In this document: piece after piece, positions 45,027 through 54,024 of the stretch
Layout: each line of letters starts with the position of its first letter
Numbering within the stretch: the stretch's first letter is position 1
Source: Caulobacter soli
GTDB lineage: Bacteria; Pseudomonadota; Alphaproteobacteria; Caulobacterales; Caulobacteraceae
Assembly (NCBI RefSeq): GCF_011045195.1
Contig: NZ_CP049199.1
Location: 1,798,001-1,862,000 of the forward strand
Reading direction: 5' to 3'
Length of the DNA stretch: 64,000 nucleotides
Translations under genes and position numbers: made by a program
Notes under the pieces: model-generated
Seen by the model: only the letters and a program-made list of their open reading frames with translations
Database searches by the model: none
Told to the model about the DNA's origin: nothing

Positions 45027-47672
45027 ATGGCCCAGGGACAGCTCGCCGAATACCGCCGCAAGCGCGATTTCCAGAAGACCGCCGAGCCCAGCGGCGACGC
45101 CGCCGTGGCCTCCGCGCCGCATGCGCGGTTCGTGATCCAGAAGCACGACGCCACCCGCCTGCACTACGACTTCCGGCTGGAGGTGGACGGGGTGTTGAAG
45201 TCGTGGGCGGTGACCAAGGGGCCGTCGCTGGACCCGGCCGACAAGCGCCTGTCGGTCGAGGTCGAGGACCACCCGCTGGACTATGGCGACTTCGAGGGCA
45301 CGATCCCCCAGGGCCAGTACGGCGGCGGCACGGTGCAACTGTGGGATCGCGGCTACTGGTCGCCCGAGTCGGGCTTCGAGGACGTGGCCAAGGCCCTGAA
45401 GAAGGGCGAGCTGAAGTTCGTGCTGGAAGGCGAGCGCCTGCACGGCTCGTGGGGGCTGGTGCGGATGAACTGGGATCGCAACGCCAAGGACGGGAAAGGA
45501 AAGCGCTCCAACTGGCTGCTGATCAAGCACAAGGACGAGGCCGCGCGACCGGGCGAGGGGGCGTTGATCCTGGAGGAGGACGCCTCGATCGCCTCGGGCC
45601 GGACCATGGCCGACATCGCCGCCGGCAAGGGCAAGGGGCCGTCGGCGTTCATCCTGAAGACCAAGGGCAAGGGCGACGCGGTGTGGACCTCTCGCACCAA
45701 GGCCGAACGGGAGGCGCTGCAGAAGGAAGCGGAGGAGACGCGGACGTTCGCTTCAACGCCCAAAAAGGGAGCGAGCAAGAAGTCCGCCGTCCTGCCCGAC
45801 TTCATCGAACCCCAGCTCTGCAAGTCCCTGGACCGCCCTCCCGCCGGCCCCGGCTGGGCGCACGAGATCAAGTTCGATGGCTATCGCGTCCAGCTGCGCG
45901 TCGAGGACGGCCGTGCTGTCCTGCGCACCCGCAAGGGCCTGGACTGGACCGACAAGTTCGCCGCCATCGCCGAGGCCGCCGCCGACCTGCCCGACAGCAT
46001 CCTGGACGGCGAGGTCGTGGCGCTGGACGCCGCCGGCCAACCCGACTTCGCGGGCTTGCAGGCGGCGCTGTCGGACGGCGACAGCGGTGACCTGATCTTC
46101 TTCGCCTTCGATCTGCTGGCCGAAAACGGCGAGGACCTGCGCGACCTGCCGCTGCGCGAGCGCAAGGCGCGGCTGAAGGCGATGATGGGCGAGGACCAGC
46201 CGCGCCTGCGCTTCGTCGATCACTTCGAGACGGCCGGCGACGCGGTGCTGCTGTCGGCCTGCAAGCTGGAGCTGGAGGGGATCATCTCCAAGCGATTGGA
46301 CGCGCCGTATCGCTCGGGCCGCAGCGAGACCTGGACCAAGGCCAAGTGCCGGGCCGGGCACGAGGTGGTGATCGGCGGCTGGACGACGACGGGGACGGCC
46401 TTCCGCTCGCTGATCGCCGGCGTCTATCGCGATGGCAAGCTGGCCCATGTTGGCCGGATCGGCACGGGCTTTGGCCGCGACAAGGTCGGCAAGCTGCTGC
46501 CGCGACTGAAGGCGCTGGAGACTAAGCAGTCGCCGTTCGAGGGGCAGGGCGCGCCGCGCAAGGCCGACAACATCCACTGGGTGAAGCCGGAGCTGGTGGC
46601 CGAGATCGAATATGCCGGCTTCACGGGCGATGGTTCGATCCGCCAGGCCTCGTTCAAGGGGCTGCGTGAGGACAAGCCGGCCGCCGAGGTCGAGGCCGAG
46701 GTTCCCGCTTCGGCCGAGAGCGTCGAACTGGCCGAGCCCATGCCGCGCGCCGCGCCGAAGGTCTCTGGGACCATCTCGACCGCCAAGGCCGACAGCGTCG
46801 TGCTGGGCGTGACGATCTCCAAGCCCGACAAGCCGCTGTGGCCCGACGTCGACGGCGCGCCGGCCACCAAGATCGACCTGGCCCGCTACATGGAGGCGGT
46901 CGGGCCGTGGATGTTGCCGCACTTGAAGGGCCGGCCGACCTCGATCATCCGCGTGCCGGAGGGGATCGGCGGCGAGACCTTCTTCCAGCGCCACGCCATG
47001 CGCGGGATGTCGTCGCTGATCGAGCTGGTCAGCGTGAAGGGCGACAAGCAGCCTTATCTGCAGTTCGACCGGGTCGAGGCCCTGATCGCCGCCGCCCAGA
47101 TCGCCGCGGTCGAGATCCATCCCTGGAATTGCCAGCCGGGTGATCCGGAAGTGGCGGGCCGGCTGGTCTTCGACCTCGACCCCGCGCCCGGCGTCACCTT
47201 CGAGGACGTGATCGCCGGGGCTCGAGAGATTCGCGACCGGCTGGAGGAACTGGGCCTGGTCAGCTTCTGCAAGACGACTGGAGGCAAGGGCCTGCACATC
47301 GTCACGCCATTGTCCGACAAGGTGCCATGGGACGCGGCCAAGACCTTTGCTCGCGAGGTCTGCGCCCGCATGGCCGCCGACGCGCCGGACAAGTACCTGA
47401 TCACCATGAGCAAGAAGGCGCGGGAGGGGCGGATCTTCCTGGACTATCTGCGCAATGACCGCACCTCGACCGCCGTCGCGCCCCTGTCGGCCCGGGCTCG
47501 GCCCGGCGGGACCGTGTCGATGCCGCTGAACTGGACCCAGGTGAAGGCGGGCCTGGACCCCAAGAAATACACGATCCGCACCGCCCCCGACCTGATGGCC
47601 AGGAGCACGGCCTGGGAGGACTATTTCGACGCCGCCAAGCCGCTGAAGGCGGCGATCAAGCGGCTGGGTTGA
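45027..47672 (+). CDS. ligD: ATP-dependent DNA ligase LigD (multidomain, non-homologous end joining)
   Basis: Repairs double-strand breaks together with Ku. 881 aa with three domains in the order phosphoesterase-ligase-polymerase: N-terminal 3'-phosphoesterase ([23 protein letters not shown], about 37-190), central ATP-dependent ligase with adenylated Lys282 in EIKFDGYR and [11 protein letters not shown], and a C-terminal primase/polymerase (about 590-881: [42 protein letters not shown]). This order is the Pseudomonas type, not the mycobacterial one. The ku partner lies 5.4 kb downstream. Confidence 0.96.
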   Translation: MAQGQLAEYRRKRDFQKTAEPSGDAAVASAPHARFVIQKHDATRLHYDFRLEVDGVLKSWAVTKGPSLDPADKRLSVEVEDHPLDYGDFEGTIPQGQYGGGTVQLWDRGYWSPESGFEDVAKALKKGELKFVLEGERLHGSWGLVRMNWDRNAKDGKGKRSNWLLIKHKDEAARPGEGALILEEDASIASGRTMADIAAGKGKGPSAFILKTKGKGDAVWTSRTKAEREALQKEAEETRTFASTPKKGASKKSAVLPDFIEPQLCKSLDRPPAGPGWAHEIKFDGYRVQLRVEDGRAVLRTRKGLDWTDKFAAIAEAAADLPDSILDGEVVALDAAGQPDFAGLQAALSDGDSGDLIFFAFDLLAENGEDLRDLPLRERKARLKAMMGEDQPRLRFVDHFETAGDAVLLSACKLELEGIISKRLDAPYRSGRSETWTKAKCRAGHEVVIGGWTTTGTAFRSLIAGVYRDGKLAHVGRIGTGFGRDKVGKLLPRLKALETKQSPFEGQGAPRKADNIHWVKPELVAEIEYAGFTGDGSIRQASFKGLREDKPAAEVEAEVPASAESVELAEPMPRAAPKVSGTISTAKADSVVLGVTISKPDKPLWPDVDGAPATKIDLARYMEAVGPWMLPHLKGRPTSIIRVPEGIGGETFFQRHAMRGMSSLIELVSVKGDKQPYLQFDRVEALIAAAQIAAVEIHPWNCQPGDPEVAGRLVFDLDPAPGVTFEDVIAGAREIRDRLEELGLVSFCKTTGGKGLHIVTPLSDKVPWDAAKTFAREVCARMAADAPDKYLITMSKKAREGRIFLDYLRNDRTSTAVAPLSARARPGGTVSMPLNWTQVKAGLDPKKYTIRTAPDLMARSTAWEDYFDAAKPLKAAIKRLG

Positions 47673-47679
47673 GGCCGAG

Positions 47680-47776
47680 CGAAAACCTCGTCCTTCGACA
47701 GGCTCGGGATGAGGTTTTCGAATGCCGAGGCCTGCGCAATGGTCCTCATCCTGAGCTTGTCGAAGGACGAGGACCA
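47680..47776. repeat. Palindromic intergenic element, family B, copy 2
   Basis: Same plan as 6987-7095. Outer stems are CGAAAACCTC/GAGGTTTTCG (47680-47689/47711-47720) and TGGTCCTC/GAGGACCA (47740-47747/47769-47776), perfect but different in sequence from copy 1. Positioned between convergent ligD and the BlaR-like gene. Confidence 0.9.
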
Positions 47777-47793
47777 CGCATTGCGCCTACGTC

Positions 47794-49416
47794 CTAAATC
47801 GGCTTGCGCGCCTCTTCCGCCAAGCGGTCGGCCTGACGCTCCATGTCGTCGGCCTGGGCCGGCATGCGGTCGGCCAGGGCGCGCAGCTCGGCGTCGGTGA
47901 CGACGTTGCCGCGCAGGCGGTTGTCCTCGATCTGCCGGGAGCGATAGGCGGGATCGCGCAGGCGGGCGGCTTCGGCGCGCATCTGCTGGGCGCCCTGGCG
48001 CATCTGGATGACGCCCCTCGCCATCTCGGCGCGAGCCTGGATCATCTGGCGAGCCACGTCGCGCTGGATGCGTTCACCCTCGGCCCGGGCCCGCTCGCCT
48101 TCGATGCGGGCCTGGTCGGCGGCGCGGCGGGCCTCGGCCTGGGCCTGATGGGCCTGGCGTCGCGCCTCGGCGGCCTCGCGGCGGGCTTCGGCGGCCTGGG
48201 CGCGCGCCTCGATCGCCGCCTGGGCTTCCTCGGGCGTGGCGAACCGGAAGGAGCCGTAGATCAGACCCTCCGGCGGGGCGGGCGGGAGCGGCGGTGCGGG
48301 CGGTTCAGGCGGCTCGGGCGCGACCAGAGGCGGCGGCGGTGGCGGAGGCGGCGGAGCCAGCGCCGCCATCTCCGGCGCGGGAGGCGCGGGCGGAGCCGGT
48401 GGGGCAGGCGGAACGGCGGTCATCGCGGGAACGGGCGGCGGGGCCGGAGGCGGTGGAGGCGCGATCCAGTCCTGGCGCGTGACGGCCAAGGCGGCCAGCG
48501 GCGTGGCGACGGCGGCCAGGGCCACGATGGTCAGGGCGACCGTCAAGGGGCGGCGACGGGCGGGCGTGTCGGTCATGATGCAGACGATCCTTGTCTTCAG
48601 CGTCCGGGCGTCGGCGGCCATGGCCGTCGCGGCGCCCAGGACGGGACGGGCGGAAGGGGCGGCGGCCAGGCCGATCAGGGCCTTGGCGTAGAGGACGCGG
48701 TCGACGGTCCGGATGGCGGCGGCGTCGGCGGCTTCCTCCGAGCGCTCGGCCAGGGCGGCGTGCAGGCGCCAGACCAGCGGGTTGAACCAGAAGATCGCCA
48801 GGGCCAGCCGCGACAGCATCAGGAAGATCCAGTCGTGACGGCGCAGGTGGGCCAGCTCATGAGCCAGGATGGCGGGGGCGGCGCGACGCTCGGCCAGGCT
48901 GGCCGGATCGATCAGGATGAAGCCCGGCGCGACGCCCCAGCTGAGCGGGCCGGCGATCCGGTCGCTGGCGACCAGGCCCGGCGCGTCCCGCGGCGACAGG
49001 CGTTCCAGCGGCGCCAGCCAGTCGGCGCTGTCCACCGGGCGGCCTCGGCGGGTCCAGCGGTTCAGGGTGTGCAGGCCCAGCAGCAGCCGGCCGGCGACGG
49101 CGACAAAGCCCAGCAGCCACAGTCCGCCGACCAGGCTCGACGTCGGCCAGGACAAGGCCACGGGCGCGGCCGCTCCGACCGGGCCGGCCAGAGGAGCGGC
49201 GAGGGGAGCGGGCGGGGCGGAGGCCGGTAACAGAGCCAGGTCCATCGCCGGCAGCAGGTTCATGATCACCGGCAGGGCCAGCAGCAGGCAGATCGCGCCG
49301 CGCAGGATGTCCACCCGGTCGACCGGGCGCTGGGCCAGATAGCGCGCGCAGACCAGGCCGGCGCCGGACACGACGCTGGACTTGACCAGCAGCGAGGCGA
49401 GCAGGACCCAGGTCAT
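47794..49416 (-). CDS. BlaR1-type M56 membrane metallopeptidase with Pro-rich/coiled tail
   Basis: 540 aa from ATG 49416. N-terminal transmembrane segments, then the zinc motif HELAH (186-190) in PAILAHELAHLRRHDW, a further helix (about 291-312), a proline-rich stretch (about 318-395) and a charged Ala/Arg/Glu helix (about 400-480). The usual C-terminal penicillin-binding sensor domain with an SxxK serine is absent, so beta-lactam sensing of the classical kind is not expected. Start overlaps the blaI-like stop (ATGA). Probably cleaves the partner BlaI-type repressor on an unknown signal. Confidence 0.85.
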   Translation of the reverse strand: MTWVLLASLLVKSSVVSGAGLVCARYLAQRPVDRVDILRGAICLLLALPVIMNLLPAMDLALLPASAPPAPLAAPLAGPVGAAAPVALSWPTSSLVGGLWLLGFVAVAGRLLLGLHTLNRWTRRGRPVDSADWLAPLERLSPRDAPGLVASDRIAGPLSWGVAPGFILIDPASLAERRAAPAILAHELAHLRRHDWIFLMLSRLALAIFWFNPLVWRLHAALAERSEEAADAAAIRTVDRVLYAKALIGLAAAPSARPVLGAATAMAADARTLKTRIVCIMTDTPARRRPLTVALTIVALAAVATPLAALAVTRQDWIAPPPPPAPPPVPAMTAVPPAPPAPPAPPAPEMAALAPPPPPPPPPLVAPEPPEPPAPPLPPAPPEGLIYGSFRFATPEEAQAAIEARAQAAEARREAAEARRQAHQAQAEARRAADQARIEGERARAEGERIQRDVARQMIQARAEMARGVIQMRQGAQQMRAEAARLRDPAYRSRQIEDNRLRGNVVTDAELRALADRMPAQADDMERQADRLAEEARKPI

Positions 49417-49787
49417 GGCTTGCGTTCCGTCGCTTGATCGATGGCCTGTTCCAGCGCGGCGGCTTCCTCGGGCGTCAGGCGCTGGCCCAGGCCCAGCAGG
49501 GCGGTGGCGGCGCTGGCGGCCGAGCCGGCGAAGAAGGTGTCGATCATCCGCCGCAGGGCGCCGGCGGCCACGGCCTCGGTGCGCTGGACGGGGCTGTAGA
49601 GAAAGCCGTCGGGACCGGCCACGCGCTCGACCAGGCCCTTGGCCTCCAGGCGAGAGAGCAGGGTGCGCACGGCGGAGTCGCTGATGGGGTCGGACAGGGC
49701 GCTTCGGACGCCGGCGGCCGTGCCGGTCTCCAGGCGACACAGGGTCTCGAAAACCTCGCGTTCGCGTCGGGGCAGGGATTCGATCAC
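49413..49787 (-). CDS. BlaI/MecI-family transcriptional repressor
   Basis: Winged-helix repressor of 124 aa: LPRREREVFETLCRLETGTAAGVRSALSDPISDSAVRTLLSRLEAKGLVER, followed by a dimerisation helix pair. It regulates by proteolysis when paired with a BlaR-type peptidase, which follows with a 4-nt overlap. Two TACA-N2-TGTA sites lie just upstream, consistent with autorepression. No beta-lactamase gene of the classical kind is adjacent. Confidence 0.92.
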   Translation of the reverse strand: MIESLPRREREVFETLCRLETGTAAGVRSALSDPISDSAVRTLLSRLEAKGLVERVAGPDGFLYSPVQRTEAVAAGALRRMIDTFFAGSAASAATALLGLGQRLTPEEAAALEQAIDQATERKP

Positions 49788-49814
49788 GGCGGCCTCGCGG
49801 CTGAGGGGTGGCGC

Positions 49815-49838
49815 TACATTTGTAGCGTTACATGTGTA
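49815..49838. promoter_or_regulatory. Tandem BlaI-type operators
   Basis: TACA-TT-TGTA (49815-49824) and TACA-TG-TGTA (49829-49838), the core of BlaI/MecI sites, 14 bp apart, 28 bp upstream of the repressor start and 105 bp upstream of the VirJ-like gene on the other strand. Confidence 0.75.
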
Positions 49839-49942
49839 GCGAGGCGGGCGAAGTGAATTCGCCGTAACCTGAGACCGCGCCGCCGAAGGCCGCCGCGCCG
49901 CCCAATCTTCGCCCCGCCATGGTCAAGATTGGACGCGATAAA

Positions 49943-50635
49943 ATGGCCATGACCCTGCGCGCCCGCCTGCTGTCCCTCGCCGCCGTTCTCAGCCTCGCCG
50001 TCGTCGGCGTGTCGGAGGCTTCCGTCGCGCCGCGCCTGATCGAGACCCCCACGCAGGCGCCGGGCGACGCCCTGGCCGTGCTCTATTCGGGCGACGGCGG
50101 CTGGGGCGCGCTGGATCGCGGCGTGGCCAAGGTGCTGGCCGCCGACGGCGTGCCGGTGCTGGGCGTCAATTCGCTGCGCTATTTCACCACCAAGCGCTCG
50201 CCCCAGGCCCTGGCCGACGACCTGGCCGACCAATTGCGTTCGCACCAGACTCAATGGGGCCGCCAGAAGATCGTGCTGATCGGCTATTCGTTCGGGGCCG
50301 ACGCCCTGCCGGCCATCGTGCCGCTGCTACCGGCCGACCTGCAGGCCCAGATCAAGAGCGTGGTGCTGATCGGTACGGGCCCGCACGGCGACTTGGCCTT
50401 TCATCCCGCCAGCTGGCTGAACCGGCCCACGGGCGACTCCTTCCCGGTGGCCCCGGCGGTCGAGGCGATGAAGGGTCTGCCGATGGCCTGCATCTATGGC
50501 GACAAGGAAAAGCTGGACATCTGTCCGACCTTGCCGGCGACCGTCATCCATCAGGTCAAGCTTTCCGGCGGCCACCACTTCGACGGTGACTATGCGGGCC
50601 TGGGGCAGGCGGTGCTGAAGGCCGCCGCGCTCTAG
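49943..50635 (+). CDS. VirJ/AcvB-like periplasmic protein
   Basis: 230 aa from ATG 49943 (49919 and 49949 are alternatives). Signal peptide MAMTLRARLLSLAAVLSLAV followed by the VirJ domain: LYSGDGGWGALDRGVAKVLAADGVPVLGVNSLRYF and LIGYSFGADALPAIVPLLP, an alpha/beta-hydrolase fold with a GYSFG nucleophile elbow. AcvB/VirJ proteins hydrolyse lysyl-phosphatidylglycerol in Agrobacterium; whether this one does is inferred. It may be co-regulated by the BlaI-type repressor. Confidence 0.82.
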   Translation: MAMTLRARLLSLAAVLSLAVVGVSEASVAPRLIETPTQAPGDALAVLYSGDGGWGALDRGVAKVLAADGVPVLGVNSLRYFTTKRSPQALADDLADQLRSHQTQWGRQKIVLIGYSFGADALPAIVPLLPADLQAQIKSVVLIGTGPHGDLAFHPASWLNRPTGDSFPVAPAVEAMKGLPMACIYGDKEKLDICPTLPATVIHQVKLSGGHHFDGDYAGLGQAVLKAAAL

Positions 50636-50771
50636 ACGATCGGCAGGTAACCGGCGCCCGCGCACATCCGCGTGAGCGCATCGTGACCTAGCTTTGCTGC
50701 CTAGCGGGGGATCGAAACCCCGCCAACGCGCGTTTCCAAGGCCTGTACACATCGGAGAGGGCCTTCTCGCC

Positions 50772-51560
50772 ATGACCGCGTTCGGGTCAGTCGTTCGGCA
50801 TGCGCCGAGCGATTTGCCGCCACCACCAGTCGCCCTGCCGCTCCGCGCGGCGTTGTTTCTCGATCTTGACGGAACCCTGGCCCCGTTCATGCCCCGACCC
50901 GAACAGGTCGGACCCGACGCCCGCCGCGCGGCGCTGCTCGACGATCTGTCGCGCGCGTTGGACGGTCGGCTGGCCGTCGTCAGCGGTCGCGCGCTGGAGG
51001 ATCTGGACCGCATCCTGGAAGGGCATGTGAAGTCGATCGCCGCCGTACACGGCCTGGTGCGTCGGGGCGTCCACGGCGTCGACCAGGCCAAGCCCCACCC
51101 CGACCTCGACCACGCCCGCGACGTGCTGCGCGACCTTGCGCGCAGCGACAGGGGCCTGCTGTTCGAGGACAAGGGCCTCAGCGTCGCTCTGCACTATCGC
51201 AACGTACCCTCGGCCGCCGACGCGGTGATCGAGGCGGCCGAACGGCTGGCCCAGGGTTCGGAGCTGGTGCTGCAACTGGGCGACATGGTCGCCGAGTTGC
51301 GCACGCCGGGCCAGGACAAAGGCAAATCGGTCTCGGCCTTCCTGCGCGAGGCGCCGTTCGACGGCGCGACCCCGGTGTTCGTCGGCGACGACCTGACCGA
51401 CGAGGACGGCTTCGCCGCCGCCGCCCGCCTGGGCGGCTATGGCGTGCTGGTCGGCCCCGAACGCCCCACCCAGGCCGCCTATCGCCTGACCGACGTCAAC
51501 GCCGTGCTGGACTGGCTGAGCGCCGGCCTCGACACCCTTCAGGGGAGGACCGCCGCATGA
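50772..51560 (+). CDS. otsB: Trehalose-6-phosphate phosphatase
   Basis: Dephosphorylates trehalose-6-phosphate, giving trehalose, a stress protectant. 262 aa from ATG 50772. HAD motif I FLDLDGTLAPF (Asp31, Asp33), VVSGRALEDLDRIL, and the acidic motif VGDDLTDEDGF. otsA follows with a 4-nt overlap. Upstream lies GGATC-N17-CGTT, one base off the EcfG consensus, too weak to call a promoter. Confidence 0.93.
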   Translation: MTAFGSVVRHAPSDLPPPPVALPLRAALFLDLDGTLAPFMPRPEQVGPDARRAALLDDLSRALDGRLAVVSGRALEDLDRILEGHVKSIAAVHGLVRRGVHGVDQAKPHPDLDHARDVLRDLARSDRGLLFEDKGLSVALHYRNVPSAADAVIEAAERLAQGSELVLQLGDMVAELRTPGQDKGKSVSAFLREAPFDGATPVFVGDDLTDEDGFAAAARLGGYGVLVGPERPTQAAYRLTDVNAVLDWLSAGLDTLQGRTAA

Positions 51561-53014
51561 GCCGTCTGATCGTCGTTTCCAATCGCGTCAATCCGCCCAC
51601 CGGCAAGGGCGACGAGAGCGTCGGCGGCCTGGCCATGGCCCTGGCCGCGGCCTTGCGCGAATATTCCGGCATCTGGTTCGGCTGGAGCGGCAAGACCACC
51701 GACAAGTTCACCGGCCAGCTGAACATGCAGAAGGCCGACGGGGTCACGGTCGCGACCGTCGACCTGGAGGAGAATGACTACCAGGAATATTACAACGGCT
51801 ACGCCAACAAGACCCTGTGGCCGCTGTTCCACTACCGTGTCGATCTGACCGCCTACGACCGCTCGTTCGGCGAAGGCTACGACCGGGTCAACAAGCGGTT
51901 CGCCGAGACCTTGCTGCCGTTGATCGAGCCGGACGACGTGATCTGGGTGCACGACTACCACCTGATCCCGATGGCCCGGGAGCTGCGGCGGCTGGGCGTG
52001 ACCAACCGCATCGGCTTCTTCCTGCACATCCCCTGGCCGGCTCACCAACTGGTGGTGACCCTGCCGCGCCACCGGCCGCTGGTCGAGGCGATGTTCCACT
52101 ACGACCTGATCGGCTTCCAGACCGAAGAGAGCGTTCAGGCCTTCGAGGGTTATGTCTTCAACGAGGTGGGCGGCGAGCGCACCGAGGACGGGCGGTTGTC
52201 GGCTTTCGGCCACACCACCCAGGCCGGGGCGTTCCCGATCGGCATCGACGCCGAGGACTTCGCCCGCATCAAGGAAAGCCCGCGCGCCACCCGCGTCTAT
52301 GACCGGCTGATGGCCCACAGCGTGTTCCGCAAGATGGTCGTGGGCGTCGATCGCCTGGACTATTCCAAGGGGCTGGAGGAGCGGCTGATCGGCTTCGAGC
52401 GCTTCCTGCACGACAATCCCGAGGCGCGCCGCGAGGTGATGCTGCTGCAGATCGCCCCGCTGTCGCGCGACGAGGTCGAGGCCTACCAGGACCTGCGCTC
52501 GCGCCTGGACGGCCTGATCGGTCACATCAACGGCGCCTATGCCGACATGGACTACAACCCCATCCGCTATCTCAATCGCAGCTATCGCCGCGACGAGTTG
52601 GCGGGCGTCTACCGCGCCTCCAAGGCCGCCCTTGTCACGCCGCTGCGCGACGGGATGAACCTGGTGGCCAAGGAATATGTCGCCTCGCAGACGCCGGACG
52701 ACCCGGGGGTGCTGATCCTGTCACGCTTCGCCGGGGCCGCGCGCCAGCTGAAGGAAGCGCTGATCATCAATCCCAACAGCCCCGAGGAGATCTCGGACGC
52801 CCTGACCCGGGCCCTGAACATGGATCTCGACGAGCGCAAGCGGCGCTGGGAAGCCCTGATGGACAACGTCTCTCGCCACGACGTCACCGCCTGGCGCGAC
52901 GAGTTCGTGGCCCAGCTGCGCGAGCCGACGCCGGCCCTGATCAAGCCGGACGGCGCCAAGTTCGCCCTGACTGCGCCGCCGGCCCTGACGGTCCGCGCCG
53001 GTGGAAGGGTCTAG
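51557..53014 (+). CDS. otsA: Trehalose-6-phosphate synthase
   Basis: GT20 glycosyltransferase joining UDP-glucose and glucose-6-phosphate. 485 aa: VSNRVNPPTGKGDESVGGLA, WVHDYHLIPMARELR, FFLHIPWPA, VDRLDYSKGLEERL and VTPLRDGMNLVAKEYVA, all family hallmarks. ATGA overlap with otsB. Confidence 0.96.
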   Translation: MSRLIVVSNRVNPPTGKGDESVGGLAMALAAALREYSGIWFGWSGKTTDKFTGQLNMQKADGVTVATVDLEENDYQEYYNGYANKTLWPLFHYRVDLTAYDRSFGEGYDRVNKRFAETLLPLIEPDDVIWVHDYHLIPMARELRRLGVTNRIGFFLHIPWPAHQLVVTLPRHRPLVEAMFHYDLIGFQTEESVQAFEGYVFNEVGGERTEDGRLSAFGHTTQAGAFPIGIDAEDFARIKESPRATRVYDRLMAHSVFRKMVVGVDRLDYSKGLEERLIGFERFLHDNPEARREVMLLQIAPLSRDEVEAYQDLRSRLDGLIGHINGAYADMDYNPIRYLNRSYRRDELAGVYRASKAALVTPLRDGMNLVAKEYVASQTPDDPGVLILSRFAGAARQLKEALIINPNSPEEISDALTRALNMDLDERKRRWEALMDNVSRHDVTAWRDEFVAQLREPTPALIKPDGAKFALTAPPALTVRAGGRV

Positions 53015-53107
53015 GGGCGTGATCGTTTTTGGATCTCAACGTCCAAGCCGCTTTTTCCCGATCATGGCATGGGCCGGAACGAACGGTTTCTGAGAAAGGG
53101 TGATCCC

Positions 53108-53977
53108 ATGGCGGCGCGTCCCACATGGCAAGGCCACCTGCGGCTGTCGCTCGTCACCTGTCCGGTGGCGATGTACACGGCCGTCATGCCGGGCGGCGAG
53201 GTGCGGTTCAACCTGCTGCACCCCAAGACCCACAACCGCATCAAGATGGTGGCCACCGACCCGGACCTGGGACCGGTCGACCGCGCCGATCTGGTCAAGG
53301 GCTATGAGTACGAGAAGGACCACTATGTGATCCTGACGCCCGAGGAGATCGAGAGCGTGCGGCTGGAAAGCACCCGCACGATCGACATCGAGCGCTTCGT
53401 CGACGCCGACGCCATCGACCGGCTCTACTGGGACAATCCCTATTTCCTGGTCCCGGACGGCAAGCTGGCGGTCGACGCCTACACCGTGATCCGCGACGCC
53501 ATGGCCGGCGCGGGCAAGATCGCCCTGGGTCGGGTGGTGATGCACACCCGCGAACGTCTGCTGGCTATCGAGCCGCGCGACAACGGCCTGGTCTGCTACA
53601 CCCTGCGCAGCCACGACGAGGTGCGCGACGCGGGCGAGCTGTTCGACGACATTCCCGACAAGAAGGCCGACCCGCAGATGGTGGCCATCGCCGAGAAGAT
53701 CATCGAGCAGCAGGAAGGCCCGTTCGATCCCAGCCAGTTCAAGGACCGCTACGAGGACGCCTTGCGGGCCCTGATCAAGCAGAAGGAAAAGGGCGGCAAG
53801 GCCAAGGTGACGGCTCCGGAGCCGGAGAACACCAACGTCGTCGACCTGATGGAAGCCCTGCGCAAGAGCCTGGGCCAAAAGCCGGGCGCTGCCGTGGCCA
53901 AGCCTGCAGCCAAGCCGAAGAAGGCCGCGGCAAAAGCGCCCACCAGGCGTTCGGCGCCCCGCAAGAAGGCCTCCTAG
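53108..53977 (+). CDS. ku: Ku protein (non-homologous end joining)
   Basis: Homodimer that encircles double-strand break ends and recruits LigD. 289 aa from ATG 53108 (AAAGGGT upstream). The bridge and core region read WQGHLRLSLVTCPVAMYTA, IKMVATDPDLGPVDRADLVKGYEYEK and HYVILTPEEIESV. The C-terminal tail is Lys/Ala/Pro-rich (AAKPKKAAAKAPTRR), as in many bacterial Ku proteins, probably contacting DNA. Confidence 0.95.
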   Translation: MAARPTWQGHLRLSLVTCPVAMYTAVMPGGEVRFNLLHPKTHNRIKMVATDPDLGPVDRADLVKGYEYEKDHYVILTPEEIESVRLESTRTIDIERFVDADAIDRLYWDNPYFLVPDGKLAVDAYTVIRDAMAGAGKIALGRVVMHTRERLLAIEPRDNGLVCYTLRSHDEVRDAGELFDDIPDKKADPQMVAIAEKIIEQQEGPFDPSQFKDRYEDALRALIKQKEKGGKAKVTAPEPENTNVVDLMEALRKSLGQKPGAAVAKPAAKPKKAAAKAPTRRSAPRKKAS

Positions 53978-54024
53978 CGCAATTCGCGCTTGTCATAGGC
54001 CGCGACGCGCCGCTTCTGCGAGGC

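Noticed and set aside
50709..50734. GGATC-N17-CGTT upstream of otsB as a stress promoter
   Set aside because: One mismatch in the conserved -35 and otherwise unsupported; recorded only as a weak match.
53085..53107. GGAAC...GGTT upstream of ku as an EcfG promoter
   Set aside because: The two halves are only 4 nt apart.
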